From the NCBI RefSeq assembly GCF_028368995.1, contig NZ_JAQNDL010000003.1, positions 1,736,001 through 1,800,000 on the forward strand: a DNA stretch of 64,000 nucleotides. Reading direction: 5' to 3'. This document shows positions 15,543 through 22,992 of the stretch, one piece after another. A program made the translations under genes and the position numbers. Under the pieces are notes generated by a model. That model was given only the letters and a program-made list of their open reading frames with translations, searched no databases and was not told where the DNA came from. Every line of letters starts with the position of its first letter. The stretch's first letter is position 1. The stretch is from Nannocystis bainbridge (GTDB lineage Bacteria; Myxococcota_A; Polyangia; Nannocystales; Nannocystaceae).

Positions 15543-18500
15543 CTATTTCCCGGGCGACGACTCTGCCAGCAGCTTCTTCAGCTCGGCCATCGGCACCGGC
15601 TTGACCAGGTGCAGGTCGCAGCCGGCGGCCTTGGAGCGCGCGCGGTCGCTGTCCTGGCCCCAGCCGGTCAGGGCGATGATGCGAATCGCCTCGCCGCCCG
15701 GTTGCTGGCGGATCTGCCGGGTCGCGTCGTAGCCGTTCAGGCGCGGCATCCCCATGTCCATCAGGATCACCTCGGGCTGGAACGTCTGCGCCGCCGCCAC
15801 CGCTACCAGCCCGTCGTGCGCCGTCTCGACCTGGTGACCGAGCAGCCGCAGCATCATCGCCATCGTCAGCGCCGAGTCCTCGTTGTCGTCGACCACCAGC
15901 ACCCGTCGGCCGCCGCCTGCGCGCTCGCTGCCGGCTTGCCGCGGGCTCGCCGGCTGCGGCTGCGGCTCGGACACCGGCAACTTCACCGTGAACGTGCTGC
16001 CTCGCCCTGGCCCCGGGCTGTCGGCCGTCACCGCCCCGCCGTGCATCTCGACCAGCCCCTTCACCAGCGCCAGCCCGATCCCCAGGCCCCCGTTCGAGCG
16101 CTCGATCGAGCGATCGATCTGCGAGAACATGTCGAAGATGCTCGTCAGCGCCGCCTGAGGGATCCCGATCCCGTCGTCGCGGACCGCCACCCGCACCTCG
16201 CCCTCGCCGCGCTCGGCCGTCAGGCTGATCTTTCCGCCCGGCGGCGTGTACTTGGCGCTGTTCGTCAGCAGGTTGCTGAACACCTGCGCCAGCCGGGTCA
16301 GGTCGGCGTCGAGCGCCACCGGTCGCGGCGGCAGCGAGACCTCGAGCGTGTGGCGGGCCGCGTCGATGAACGGCCGCGCCGTCTCGATCGCCGCGTTGAC
16401 CACGTCGGCCAGCATCACCCGGCCGCGCCGCAGCTCCATCTTGTTGCGGCTGATCCGCGACACGTCGAGCAGGTCGTCGATGAGCCGGACCATGTGCCCC
16501 AGCTGGCGGTCCATCACCGCCTGCGAGTGCTCCTGGACCGCCGGGTCGTCGGTCAGGCGCAGCGCCTCGAGGCCGTTGCGGATCGGCGCCAGCGGGTTGC
16601 GCAGCTCGTGGGCCAGCAGCGCCAGGAACTCGTCCTTGCGCCGGTCCTGCTCGCGCAGCGCCGCGTTGAGGCGGGCGTTCTCGATCGCCACCGAGGTGAT
16701 GTGCGCCAGCTGGACCAGCATCACCTCGTCGCTGTCGCCGAACCCGCCGTCGCGGTCGTCCCACAGCTGGACCAGCCCGAGGTTGTCGCCCTGGCGGTCG
16801 ACGAACGGGGCCGCCAGCCAGCGCCGCGGCCCCCCGCTGCCGCTCGCCGGGCCCTCGGCGGCCAGCCGCAGCGGCCGCTGGCTGCGGCTCACCAGGTCGA
16901 CCAGCACCCCGACGCCCGCGGGCGCCCCGTACTCGCGCCGCACGCCCTCGCCGGTGCTCGTCACCGCCAGCGGGCCGGCCGACTCGTCGCCGCCGCCGTG
17001 CAGGCTCGAGCAGGCGTGACTGGCCCCGATGATCCGCCGCGCCTCCGCGGCCACGGTCTCGAGCACGCTCTCGAGCGACTGCACCGAGTGGATCGCCAGC
17101 GACGCGTCGGCGACCTGGCGCAGCATGTGGCCTTGCTCGCGCTCGCGCTCGAACGCGAGGGCCAGCCGCTGCTCGTCGTGCTTGCGCTCGGTGATGTCGA
17201 CGGTCACCCCGTCGAAGCGGATCGGCGTGCCGTCGCTGCCGCAAACCGTGCCGCCGAGCGCGCGGATCCACTTGATCGCGCCCGAGGCGGGGTCGACCGT
17301 GCGGTAGTCGATGTCGTAGGGCCCGAGGTCGCCGATCGACGCCTCGATCGACGCGCGCGTGCGCTCGCGGTCCTCGGGGTGGATCTTCTCGTAGAACATG
17401 CCGATCGTGACGCGGGCCGTCGGCGGCAACCAGAAGTGCTCCTTGACCCGCGCGTCCCACTGCAGCTCGTCGAACGGCAGGTCGCAGTACCAGAAGCCGA
17501 CGCCCGACAGGCGCACCGCGAAATCGAGGCGCGCGCGGCTGTCGGCCAGGGCCCGCTCGGCGACCGCCCGCTGGGTCACGTCGCGGCTGACCGCCAGGTG
17601 GTGCCAGCCGCCGTCGGGCGCCGGCAGCGGCACCGCCGTGCTCTCCATGTGCCGCCGCGTGCCGGCGAGGCCGACGATGTCGAACGAGAGGTGACCCGGT
17701 TCGCCGCGGCACACCCGGTCGTTGAAGGCGCGGAAGGCCTCGCGGTCCTCGGGCGCGATCACGTCGTAGATGGAGCGGCCATGCACCACCGCCTCGTCGG
17801 CCTCGACCATGCGCATGCCCGACGGGTTCATCTGCAGCAGCGTGCCGTCGGGCCCGAGCAGCTTGACGCACTCCGGCGTGGCCTCGACGATCGCCCGGTA
17901 GCGGGCCTCGCTGTCACGCAGCCGCCGGGCCGCGCGAGTCCGCTCGAGCGCCTCCCAGCAGCGGTCGGCGACCGTGCGCAGCAGCGTGATCTCGTCCTCC
18001 TGCCAGCGCCGCGGGTCCCGGGCGTGCAGCGCCATCGTGGCGATGAACTGGCCTTGCTTGTGCAACGGCACGCACACCCCGGCGCCGATGCGCGCGGCGC
18101 GGTAGGCCGTGAGGTCGGTGCCGACGCGCGGGTCGTGCTCGACGTCGTCGATCACGAACGGCTCGTGGGCCTGCATCACCGCCTGCAACTTCGGCCCGAA
18201 CCCGGCCGCCGGCCAGCGCCCGACCATGCTCGGCACGCCGCGCGTGTAATCGCCGAGGATCACGAACGCCGGCTCCTCGCCCTCGGCGTCGAACTCGGCG
18301 TAGGCGCAGCGGTCGACGCCGACGTACTCGCCCAGCAGGCGGGCCGTGACCGTCAGGACCTCGTCGGGCTCGGTCAGCGGCTGGGTCGCGGCCGCGAGCT
18401 CGGCGAGGAACCGGTGGCGGCCCTCGCTGGCCCGCAGCGCCGCCTCGGCCCGCTTCTGCGCCGTGATGTCGCGGGCGATCTTCGACGCGCCGATGATCCG

Positions 18501-19259
18501 GCCCTCGGGGTCGAAGATCGGCGAGACGGTCAGCGAGATGTCGAGCAGCGTCCCGTCCTTGGCCACGCGCACGGTCTCGAACGACTGGATGCGCTCGCCG
18601 CGGACCAGTCGGGCCAGGATCTGCCGCTCCTCGTCGAGCCGCTCGATCGGGATGAGCATGGTGATCGGGTGGCCCTCGGCCTCGGCGGCGGTCCAGCCGA
18701 ACAGCCGCTCGGCCCCGGCGTTCCAGGTGCGGATGACGCCGTCGAGCGTCTTGCTGACGATCGCGTCCTGCGACGAGGCGACGATCGCCGCCAGGCGCGA
18801 GCTGGCCTCGTCGGACCGCCGGCGCTCGCTGACATCGCGGAACACGAGGACGGCGCCGACGGGCTTGCCGGCGGCGTCGCGGATCGGCGCCGCGCTGTCG
18901 TCGATCGGGCGCTCGACGCCGTCGCGAGCGATGAGACAGGTGTGATTCGCCAGCCCGACCACGATCCCCTCGCGCAGGGCCCTCAGCGCCGGGTTCTCGG
19001 CCGGCTGGCGCGTGTACTCGTGGACGATGTGGAACACCTCGGTGAGCGGGCGCCCCGCGGCCGCGGCCCCGCTCCAGCCGGTCAGCGCCTCGGCGACCGG
19101 ATTGAGGTACGTGACCCGACCGTCGACGTCGGTGCTGATGACGGCGTCGCCGATGCTGGCGAGGGTGATCTGCAGCCGCTCGCGCTCTCTGGCGAGCTCG
19201 TCGTCGTCCTGGCGCATCATCGATTCGCGCGCACCGCTGGCGAGCAGGTCCGGCCGCAC
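15543..19259 (-). CDS. Hybrid sensor histidine kinase with four PAS and two GAF domains
   Basis: About 1238 residues, soluble, with no membrane segment. Domain order: PAS (about 25-150), PAS (150-275), GAF (285-435), PAS (445-570), PAS (575-695), GAF (715-850), HisKA (865-930) with the phospho-acceptor His near 882 in ALLAHELRNPLAP, HATPase_c (970-1085) with the N box (VFSNLLTNSAKY), DDGIGIP and NGGLGIGLALVKGLVEMHGG, and a receiver domain (1118-1235) with VVDDNED, the phospho-acceptor Asp near 1168 in LMDMGMP and Lys in LVKP. It senses cytoplasmic or diffusible signals, autophosphorylates and passes phosphate to its own receiver. A partner HPt or regulator is not in the window. The start may also be the MM pair at 19220, after 13 unusual residues. 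It is an orphan gene. Confidence 0.95.
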   Translation of the reverse strand: MRPDLLASGARESMMRQDDDELARERERLQITLASIGDAVISTDVDGRVTYLNPVAEALTGWSGAAAAGRPLTEVFHIVHEYTRQPAENPALRALREGIVVGLANHTCLIARDGVERPIDDSAAPIRDAAGKPVGAVLVFRDVSERRRSDEASSRLAAIVASSQDAIVSKTLDGVIRTWNAGAERLFGWTAAEAEGHPITMLIPIERLDEERQILARLVRGERIQSFETVRVAKDGTLLDISLTVSPIFDPEGRIIGASKIARDITAQKRAEAALRASEGRHRFLAELAAATQPLTEPDEVLTVTARLLGEYVGVDRCAYAEFDAEGEEPAFVILGDYTRGVPSMVGRWPAAGFGPKLQAVMQAHEPFVIDDVEHDPRVGTDLTAYRAARIGAGVCVPLHKQGQFIATMALHARDPRRWQEDEITLLRTVADRCWEALERTRAARRLRDSEARYRAIVEATPECVKLLGPDGTLLQMNPSGMRMVEADEAVVHGRSIYDVIAPEDREAFRAFNDRVCRGEPGHLSFDIVGLAGTRRHMESTAVPLPAPDGGWHHLAVSRDVTQRAVAERALADSRARLDFAVRLSGVGFWYCDLPFDELQWDARVKEHFWLPPTARVTIGMFYEKIHPEDRERTRASIEASIGDLGPYDIDYRTVDPASGAIKWIRALGGTVCGSDGTPIRFDGVTVDITERKHDEQRLALAFEREREQGHMLRQVADASLAIHSVQSLESVLETVAAEARRIIGASHACSSLHGGGDESAGPLAVTSTGEGVRREYGAPAGVGVLVDLVSRSQRPLRLAAEGPASGSGGPRRWLAAPFVDRQGDNLGLVQLWDDRDGGFGDSDEVMLVQLAHITSVAIENARLNAALREQDRRKDEFLALLAHELRNPLAPIRNGLEALRLTDDPAVQEHSQAVMDRQLGHMVRLIDDLLDVSRISRNKMELRRGRVMLADVVNAAIETARPFIDAARHTLEVSLPPRPVALDADLTRLAQVFSNLLTNSAKYTPPGGKISLTAERGEGEVRVAVRDDGIGIPQAALTSIFDMFSQIDRSIERSNGGLGIGLALVKGLVEMHGGAVTADSPGPGRGSTFTVKLPVSEPQPQPASPRQAGSERAGGGRRVLVVDDNEDSALTMAMMLRLLGHQVETAHDGLVAVAAAQTFQPEVILMDMGMPRLNGYDATRQIRQQPGGEAIRIIALTGWGQDSDRARSKAAGCDLHLVKPVPMAELKKLLAESSPGK

Positions 19260-19515
19260 GCGCGGCGGTTGGAGTCGGCAGAACGCGGCGCAAGGGCGAC
19301 CATGCGAGGAGGAGGCTAGGCCGAGGCGGTCTGAGCCGCAAGCGCGATGGGCGAGCGGTCGCGCACTCCGTCAGCCGGCGAGCGCCGCGCAGGTCGCGAA
19401 TCGCGGCAGTCGTGGTCCGCGCCCACCACCGTGTCATCGCGCGACCACCGACGGATCATGGACGACTCGCGTCGTGGATCCAGGAGCCACGCGACCTCCA
19501 CGCGCCACCCTCATC

Positions 19516-20286
19516 TCAGCGCCCACCGAACCGCACCGACAGCCCCGCGAGGATCGCCACCACCAGCGTGCGACGGGCGCGACCGACCAGCACGCCGGCG
19601 TCGAGCGCCACGCGTGGGTGCAGGTGGACCATCAAGCCGCCGTCGCCCGCGAGCTCGGCGAGCTCGGTGTGGGGGAAATCGAGGCGGGCGTACGCCTCGC
19701 CCCACAGGCGCAGGCGCTGGTCGGCGAGGGTGCGCGCGACGGACACTGCGAACAGGTCGCTGATCTCGCAGCAACGTCCGGTATCCGCGGGGGCCGTCTT
19801 GACGCCGGCGTTGACGCTGAAATTCCACTCGCCGGGTTCGACGGTCAGCAGCAGCACCAGCGCCGGCAGCGGGGCCCAGAACGACGCCGGACCGAGCGGC
19901 GGCACCGGCAGCAATTGTGGCTGGAGCCCGAACGAAGTCTTCGTGCGGCTGTCGCGTTCGACCAGCAGGATCTTCGCCCCGATCGAGATCTCTTGCTGCT
20001 GCCGGACCGCCGCCTGCCCGAGGCCCCAGCGCACCGGATCGCCGTCGAACACGCGCAGCTCGACCCGCTCGTGCAGGCCGATGCGGACCACCAGCGGCGT
20101 CGCTACCAGGAACTCGTCATGATCGGCGCGGCCGTACACCTGCGCATCGACGCCAGCCTCGATCTGGACCGCGCCGCGCGGCACCGTCGCGGTCGAATTC
20201 GTGATCGTGGGCCGGTCGGGGTCGACGCGGCGCGCTTCGTCGTCGCCCGCGAGCAGGGCCCAGAGCGTGAGCCACACAATGAACAT
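19516..20286 (-). CDS. Outer-membrane protein resembling the phenol MetA transporter family
   Basis: 256 residues with an N-terminal signal peptide (MFIVWLTLWALLAGD). The mature part has the pattern of the MetA-pathway-of-phenol-degradation putative transporter family: DRPTITNSTATVPRGAVQIEAGVD, ATPLVVRIGLHERVELRVFDG, GAKILLVERD, and many alternating beta strands ending in a C-terminal strand (AGLSVRFGGR). Such proteins form barrels in the outer membrane; transport is assumed from the family name only. It is the last gene of a three-gene minus-strand cluster with a YetF-like protein (15 bases upstream) and a one-TM protein, so an envelope role is likely. Confidence 0.75.
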   Translation of the reverse strand: MFIVWLTLWALLAGDDEARRVDPDRPTITNSTATVPRGAVQIEAGVDAQVYGRADHDEFLVATPLVVRIGLHERVELRVFDGDPVRWGLGQAAVRQQQEISIGAKILLVERDSRTKTSFGLQPQLLPVPPLGPASFWAPLPALVLLLTVEPGEWNFSVNAGVKTAPADTGRCCEISDLFAVSVARTLADQRLRLWGEAYARLDFPHTELAELAGDGGLMVHLHPRVALDAGVLVGRARRTLVVAILAGLSVRFGGR

Positions 20287-20301
20287 AGTCTGCCCTCGCG
20301 G

Positions 20302-20793
20302 TCAGCCGCCGCCGACCGAGCTCGAGCTCTCGCCGCTCGCGTGGCCGCCCGCGCCTTCGCGCGGGATCACCGAAAGCTTGCCGTCGGTCTCGAGCACCAC
20401 CCAGCGCACCTGGGCCAGCTCGTAGAGGCCCACCTTGCGCATCTCGGTGAAGATCTCGTCGGGCGAGATGCGCTCCTTGTTCATGTTCTCGGCCAAAAAT
20501 CGCCCGTCGCTGACCAGCAGGGTCGGCGAGCTCGAGATCGCCGTCTCGAGCGGGCGCACGTGGTGCATCAGCAGCGAGACCACGAACACCAGCGAGAACA
20601 GCGTCGTCGTGCCGACGATCGCGTTCGTCAGCGACGGGTCGTCGCGCACCAGCGCCGGTGACACGATCTCGGGGACGATGAGCAGCGTGACCAGCTCGGC
20701 CGGCGACAGCTGGCCGAACTCCCGCTTGCCGAGGATCCGCAGGCCGGCGATGATGACCGTGTAGAGGATGACGATGCGAATGACGGTTTCCAT
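20302..20793 (-). CDS. YetF/DUF421 membrane protein
   Basis: 163 residues from an ATG at 20793, chosen because GAGGAGG lies six to twelve bases upstream. The N-terminal third has three membrane helices (METVIRIVILYTVIIAGLRI, LVTLLIVPEIVSPALV, TTTLFSLVFVVSLLMHHV) with the family signature RILGKREFGQLSPAELV. The cytoplasmic domain (about 85-140) has SPTLLVSDGRFLAENMNKERISPDEI and ALYELAQVRWVVLETDGKLSVIPR-type elements. Bacillus YetF-family proteins are linked to spore and envelope properties. The biochemical role is not established. It sits 15 bases downstream of a one-TM protein gene and 15 upstream of the barrel gene. Confidence 0.9.
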   Translation of the reverse strand: METVIRIVILYTVIIAGLRILGKREFGQLSPAELVTLLIVPEIVSPALVRDDPSLTNAIVGTTTLFSLVFVVSLLMHHVRPLETAISSSPTLLVSDGRFLAENMNKERISPDEIFTEMRKVGLYELAQVRWVVLETDGKLSVIPREGAGGHASGESSSSVGGG

Positions 20794-20808
20794 GCGGCCT
20801 CCTCGCAT

Positions 20809-21318
20809 TCACGGCAACACGGTCAGGTGGACCGGCAGCTCGGCCAGCGCCGCCTCGCCGGCCCGCACGCGCACCGCCCCGGTGAGCGCGCCGGCGGCGG
20901 TGCTGCGATAATCGAGGGTGACCGCGCGGGTCGCCCCCGGCGCCATGTCGCCGAGCGGGACCACGTACCAGTCGCCGTCGATCCGGGCCAGCGGCGGCTG
21001 AAACGACGGCCGCGCCACCGCCTCGAGCAGGCCGCGGCTGAACTCGGCCTGCGCGCGCGTCAGCGGCCCCGACGTACGATTGACGACGGTGACGCGCAGG
21101 TGGCCCCAGTCCTCGAGGTGCTCACGCGGCGCGAACTCCACCGCCAGCCCGACCCCTCGCAGATCGATCTCCTCGCGCTGGCGCGGCCCGCCGAGCAGAC
21201 CCAGCGCGGCCACGATCGGCACTGCGAACATCAGCGGCAACAACAACCATTGCTCGCGGTGGAATTGCAGGCGCCGATCGATCTCCGGCGGCGACGGCGG
21301 ACGGTCGTGCGCTCGCAT
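20809..21318 (-). CDS. One-TM protein, unknown function
   Basis: 169 residues from an ATG at 21318 (an open frame reaches 21510, but the extra N-terminus is poor). A single membrane helix lies at about residues 25-47 (WLLLPLMFAVPIVAALGLLG). After it comes a beta-rich extracytoplasmic domain: VGLAVEFAPREHLEDWGHLR, VTVVNRTSGPLTRAQAEF, RIDGDWYVVPLGDMAPGATRA, ending LAELPVHLTVLP. The pattern of strands and the phrase VTVVNRTSGPLTRAQ suggest an immunoglobulin-like fold, which is inference. It is the first gene of a cluster with the YetF-like and barrel genes, so the three probably share an envelope task. Confidence 0.7.
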   Translation of the reverse strand: MRAHDRPPSPPEIDRRLQFHREQWLLLPLMFAVPIVAALGLLGGPRQREEIDLRGVGLAVEFAPREHLEDWGHLRVTVVNRTSGPLTRAQAEFSRGLLEAVARPSFQPPLARIDGDWYVVPLGDMAPGATRAVTLDYRSTAAGALTGAVRVRAGEAALAELPVHLTVLP

Positions 21319-21748
21319 GCACGCCGTGGGTTGCACGCAATCGGAGTCGCGGCCAATCGATCCGGTGTGATTCGCCGCGACCCGACGATGCAGCCGCAAA
21401 CTTCCTTTTAAAAGGGGAGCCCTGCGAGGCGCAGGCGCAGAATGCGCGGTTTCGCGCTCCTTCTGAATTGGGCGATCGCATGCCCCGGGAATCGGCGCAT
21501 TCGGCGCCACTCCGCAGAAATCATCACACCCTCGAATCGACGCCGAGCCCGCTCTCGTCGCAAATGTCCAGGGTATTTCCTCGTCATCGAATCATCATAC
21601 CGGCCTCGACCGATTCGCGGCGGTCGCCGCCTGCGCCGACGCGGGCGCGCGGACGCCACCTCTGCTCCGGCGGCGCCTCCTGCTCCAGAGGTTCGCCTCG
21701 AGGTTGCCGCCTCGACCCTCGCCGTCAACCTGAGCGACGGAGGCCGCC
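21319..21748. other. Divergent promoter region
   Basis: Between the envelope cluster and the metallo-beta-lactamase-fold gene. A palindrome cttccttttaaaaggggag (21403-21421, one mismatch) is the only AT-rich spot and could be part of a promoter or operator. No gene is seen. Confidence 0.45.
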
Positions 21749-22630
21749 TTGCGCATTCATCACCTCAACTGTGGAACCATGTGCCCCTGGGGCGGGCGGC
21801 TGATGGGGAAGCCCGCCGACGAGCCCGGCCCGGCCCGGCTGACCTGCCACTGTCTGCTGCTCGAGACGGACCGCGGCCTGGTCCTCGTCGACACCGGCCT
21901 CGGCCTCGAGGACATCCGGGACCCGGTGCCTCGCCTCAGCCGCTTCTTCGTCGGCATGATGCGGCCCCGCTTCGACGAGCACGAGACGGCGGTGCGGCAG
22001 GTCGAGCGCCTCGGCTTCTCGCGCGGCGACGTGCGCCACATCCTCCTGACCCACCTGGACTTCGACCACGCCGGCGGGCTCGCCGACTTCCCGCACGCCC
22101 AGGTACATCTGCTCGCCGACGAGGCTCACGCCGCCCAGCGGCGGGCCAGCCCGCTCGCCCGCGGCCGCTACCGCCCGCAGCAGTGGGGGACGGCCGGCGC
22201 GTGGCAGACCTACGCGCCGAGCGAGGGCGAGGAGTGGCTCGGCTTCGCGTGCGTGCGAGCGCTGGTGGGCCTGCCGCCGGAGATCTTGCTGGTCCCGCTG
22301 GTCGGCCACACCGAGGGCCACGCGGGCGTGGCGGTGCACACCGACGAAGGCTGGCTGCTGCACGCCGGCGACGCGTACTTCTACCGCGGCGAGCTGAACG
22401 CCGAGCACCCGCGCTGCCCGGTCGGGCTGCGCGCCTACCAGACGATGATGGAGGTCGACCGACGAGCCCGCCTCGCCAATCAACAGCGCCTGCGCGACCT
22501 GGTGTATCAGCACGGCGAGGCGGTCCGCGTGCTGTGTGCCCACGACCCGGTCGAGTTCGAGACCTGGGCCGCCCGCAGCCCGTACGGCCAATCCCCGCAC
22601 CCGCGCGCGCCCGACCTCGGCGCGGGCTGA
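21749..22630 (+). CDS. Metallo-beta-lactamase-fold hydrolase
   Basis: 293 residues from a TTG at 21749, chosen because GGAGG lies five bases upstream and the sequence then starts at once with the first strand (MRIHHLNCGTMCPWGG). Zinc ligands are visible in THLDFDHAGG (His near residue 101), HTEGHAGVAV, HAGDAYFY and VLCAHDPVEFE. This matches the MBL-fold group close to N-acyl homoserine lactonases and other ring-opening or thioester hydrolases. The N-terminal CGTMCPWGG phrase is shared with lactonase-like members. The substrate is not known. It has no signal peptide. The gene is single and ends before a 17-bp inverted repeat. Confidence 0.9.
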   Translation: MRIHHLNCGTMCPWGGRLMGKPADEPGPARLTCHCLLLETDRGLVLVDTGLGLEDIRDPVPRLSRFFVGMMRPRFDEHETAVRQVERLGFSRGDVRHILLTHLDFDHAGGLADFPHAQVHLLADEAHAAQRRASPLARGRYRPQQWGTAGAWQTYAPSEGEEWLGFACVRALVGLPPEILLVPLVGHTEGHAGVAVHTDEGWLLHAGDAYFYRGELNAEHPRCPVGLRAYQTMMEVDRRARLANQQRLRDLVYQHGEAVRVLCAHDPVEFETWAARSPYGQSPHPRAPDLGAG

Positions 22631-22641
22631 GCCGGCGGTCT

Positions 22642-22697
22642 CGCAAAACGTCCTTTGTGACATGTTATTAAAAGCACGCTACAAAGGACGTTTTGCG
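22642..22697. terminator. 17-bp perfect inverted repeat
   Basis: cgcaaaacgtcctttgt (22642-22658) and acaaaggacgttttgcg (22681-22697) pair perfectly around a 22-base AT-rich loop. It starts 11 bases after the stop of the hydrolase gene, so a terminator is the simplest reading. No transposase is seen that would make it a mobile-element end. Its tcctttgtgacatgt portion resembles the recurrent tgtcctttcggaca hairpins. Confidence 0.75.
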
Positions 22698-22780
22698 CAA
22701 AGGGCCATAAGCGTCGAGTCGGCACCCCCGAGCCCACAGCGGGCGACCGCCGCCCCCGGCAGTCCACCGCACGAGCACAG

Positions 22781-22811
22781 GCGCCCGAGCGCCCCGCTCG
22801 CGTTCGCCAGC
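22781..22811. repeat. Flank repeat, left copy
   Basis: A block of about 30 bases, gcccgagcgccccgctcgcg followed by ttcgccagc, that recurs with few changes at 27481-27510 on the other side of the NACHT gene. Next to it, gtccaccgcacgagcac (22762-22778) recurs as gtccaccacacgagcac (27521-27537). Confidence 0.6.
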
Positions 22812-22992
22812 TTCGCCGTCGACGGTCCGCAGCTCAAACGCAGGCGTGGGCGATGGGAACCTCGCCACGGGGCCAGCCTTATGTCGTTAGCGTCTGGCGC
22901 GCTGCGCCGTGACGCCGGTTACCTTAGACCTACAAGAGGACCTCAGTCGTGCGAATCGTCGAGGACCTCACGCGACCGAGGTGGATCCTTAT

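Larger units (their letters stand above)
22631..22992. other. Convergent gene-end region beside the NACHT island
   Basis: It holds the long inverted repeat (22642-22697), a sequence block near 22761-22811 that recurs on the other side of the NACHT gene, and a doubled gaggacctca (near 22934 and 22963). No gene is seen. Confidence 0.5.

Noticed and set aside
15609..19319. Very long open frame on the plus strand opposite the histidine kinase
   Set aside because: Its sequence is Arg/Gln/His/Val-rich without domains and mirrors the codon bias of the kinase on the other strand. The kinase has many clear motifs.
22642..22697. Terminal inverted repeat of an insertion sequence
   Set aside because: The arms are only 22 bases apart and no transposase gene is nearby. 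A terminator is simpler.
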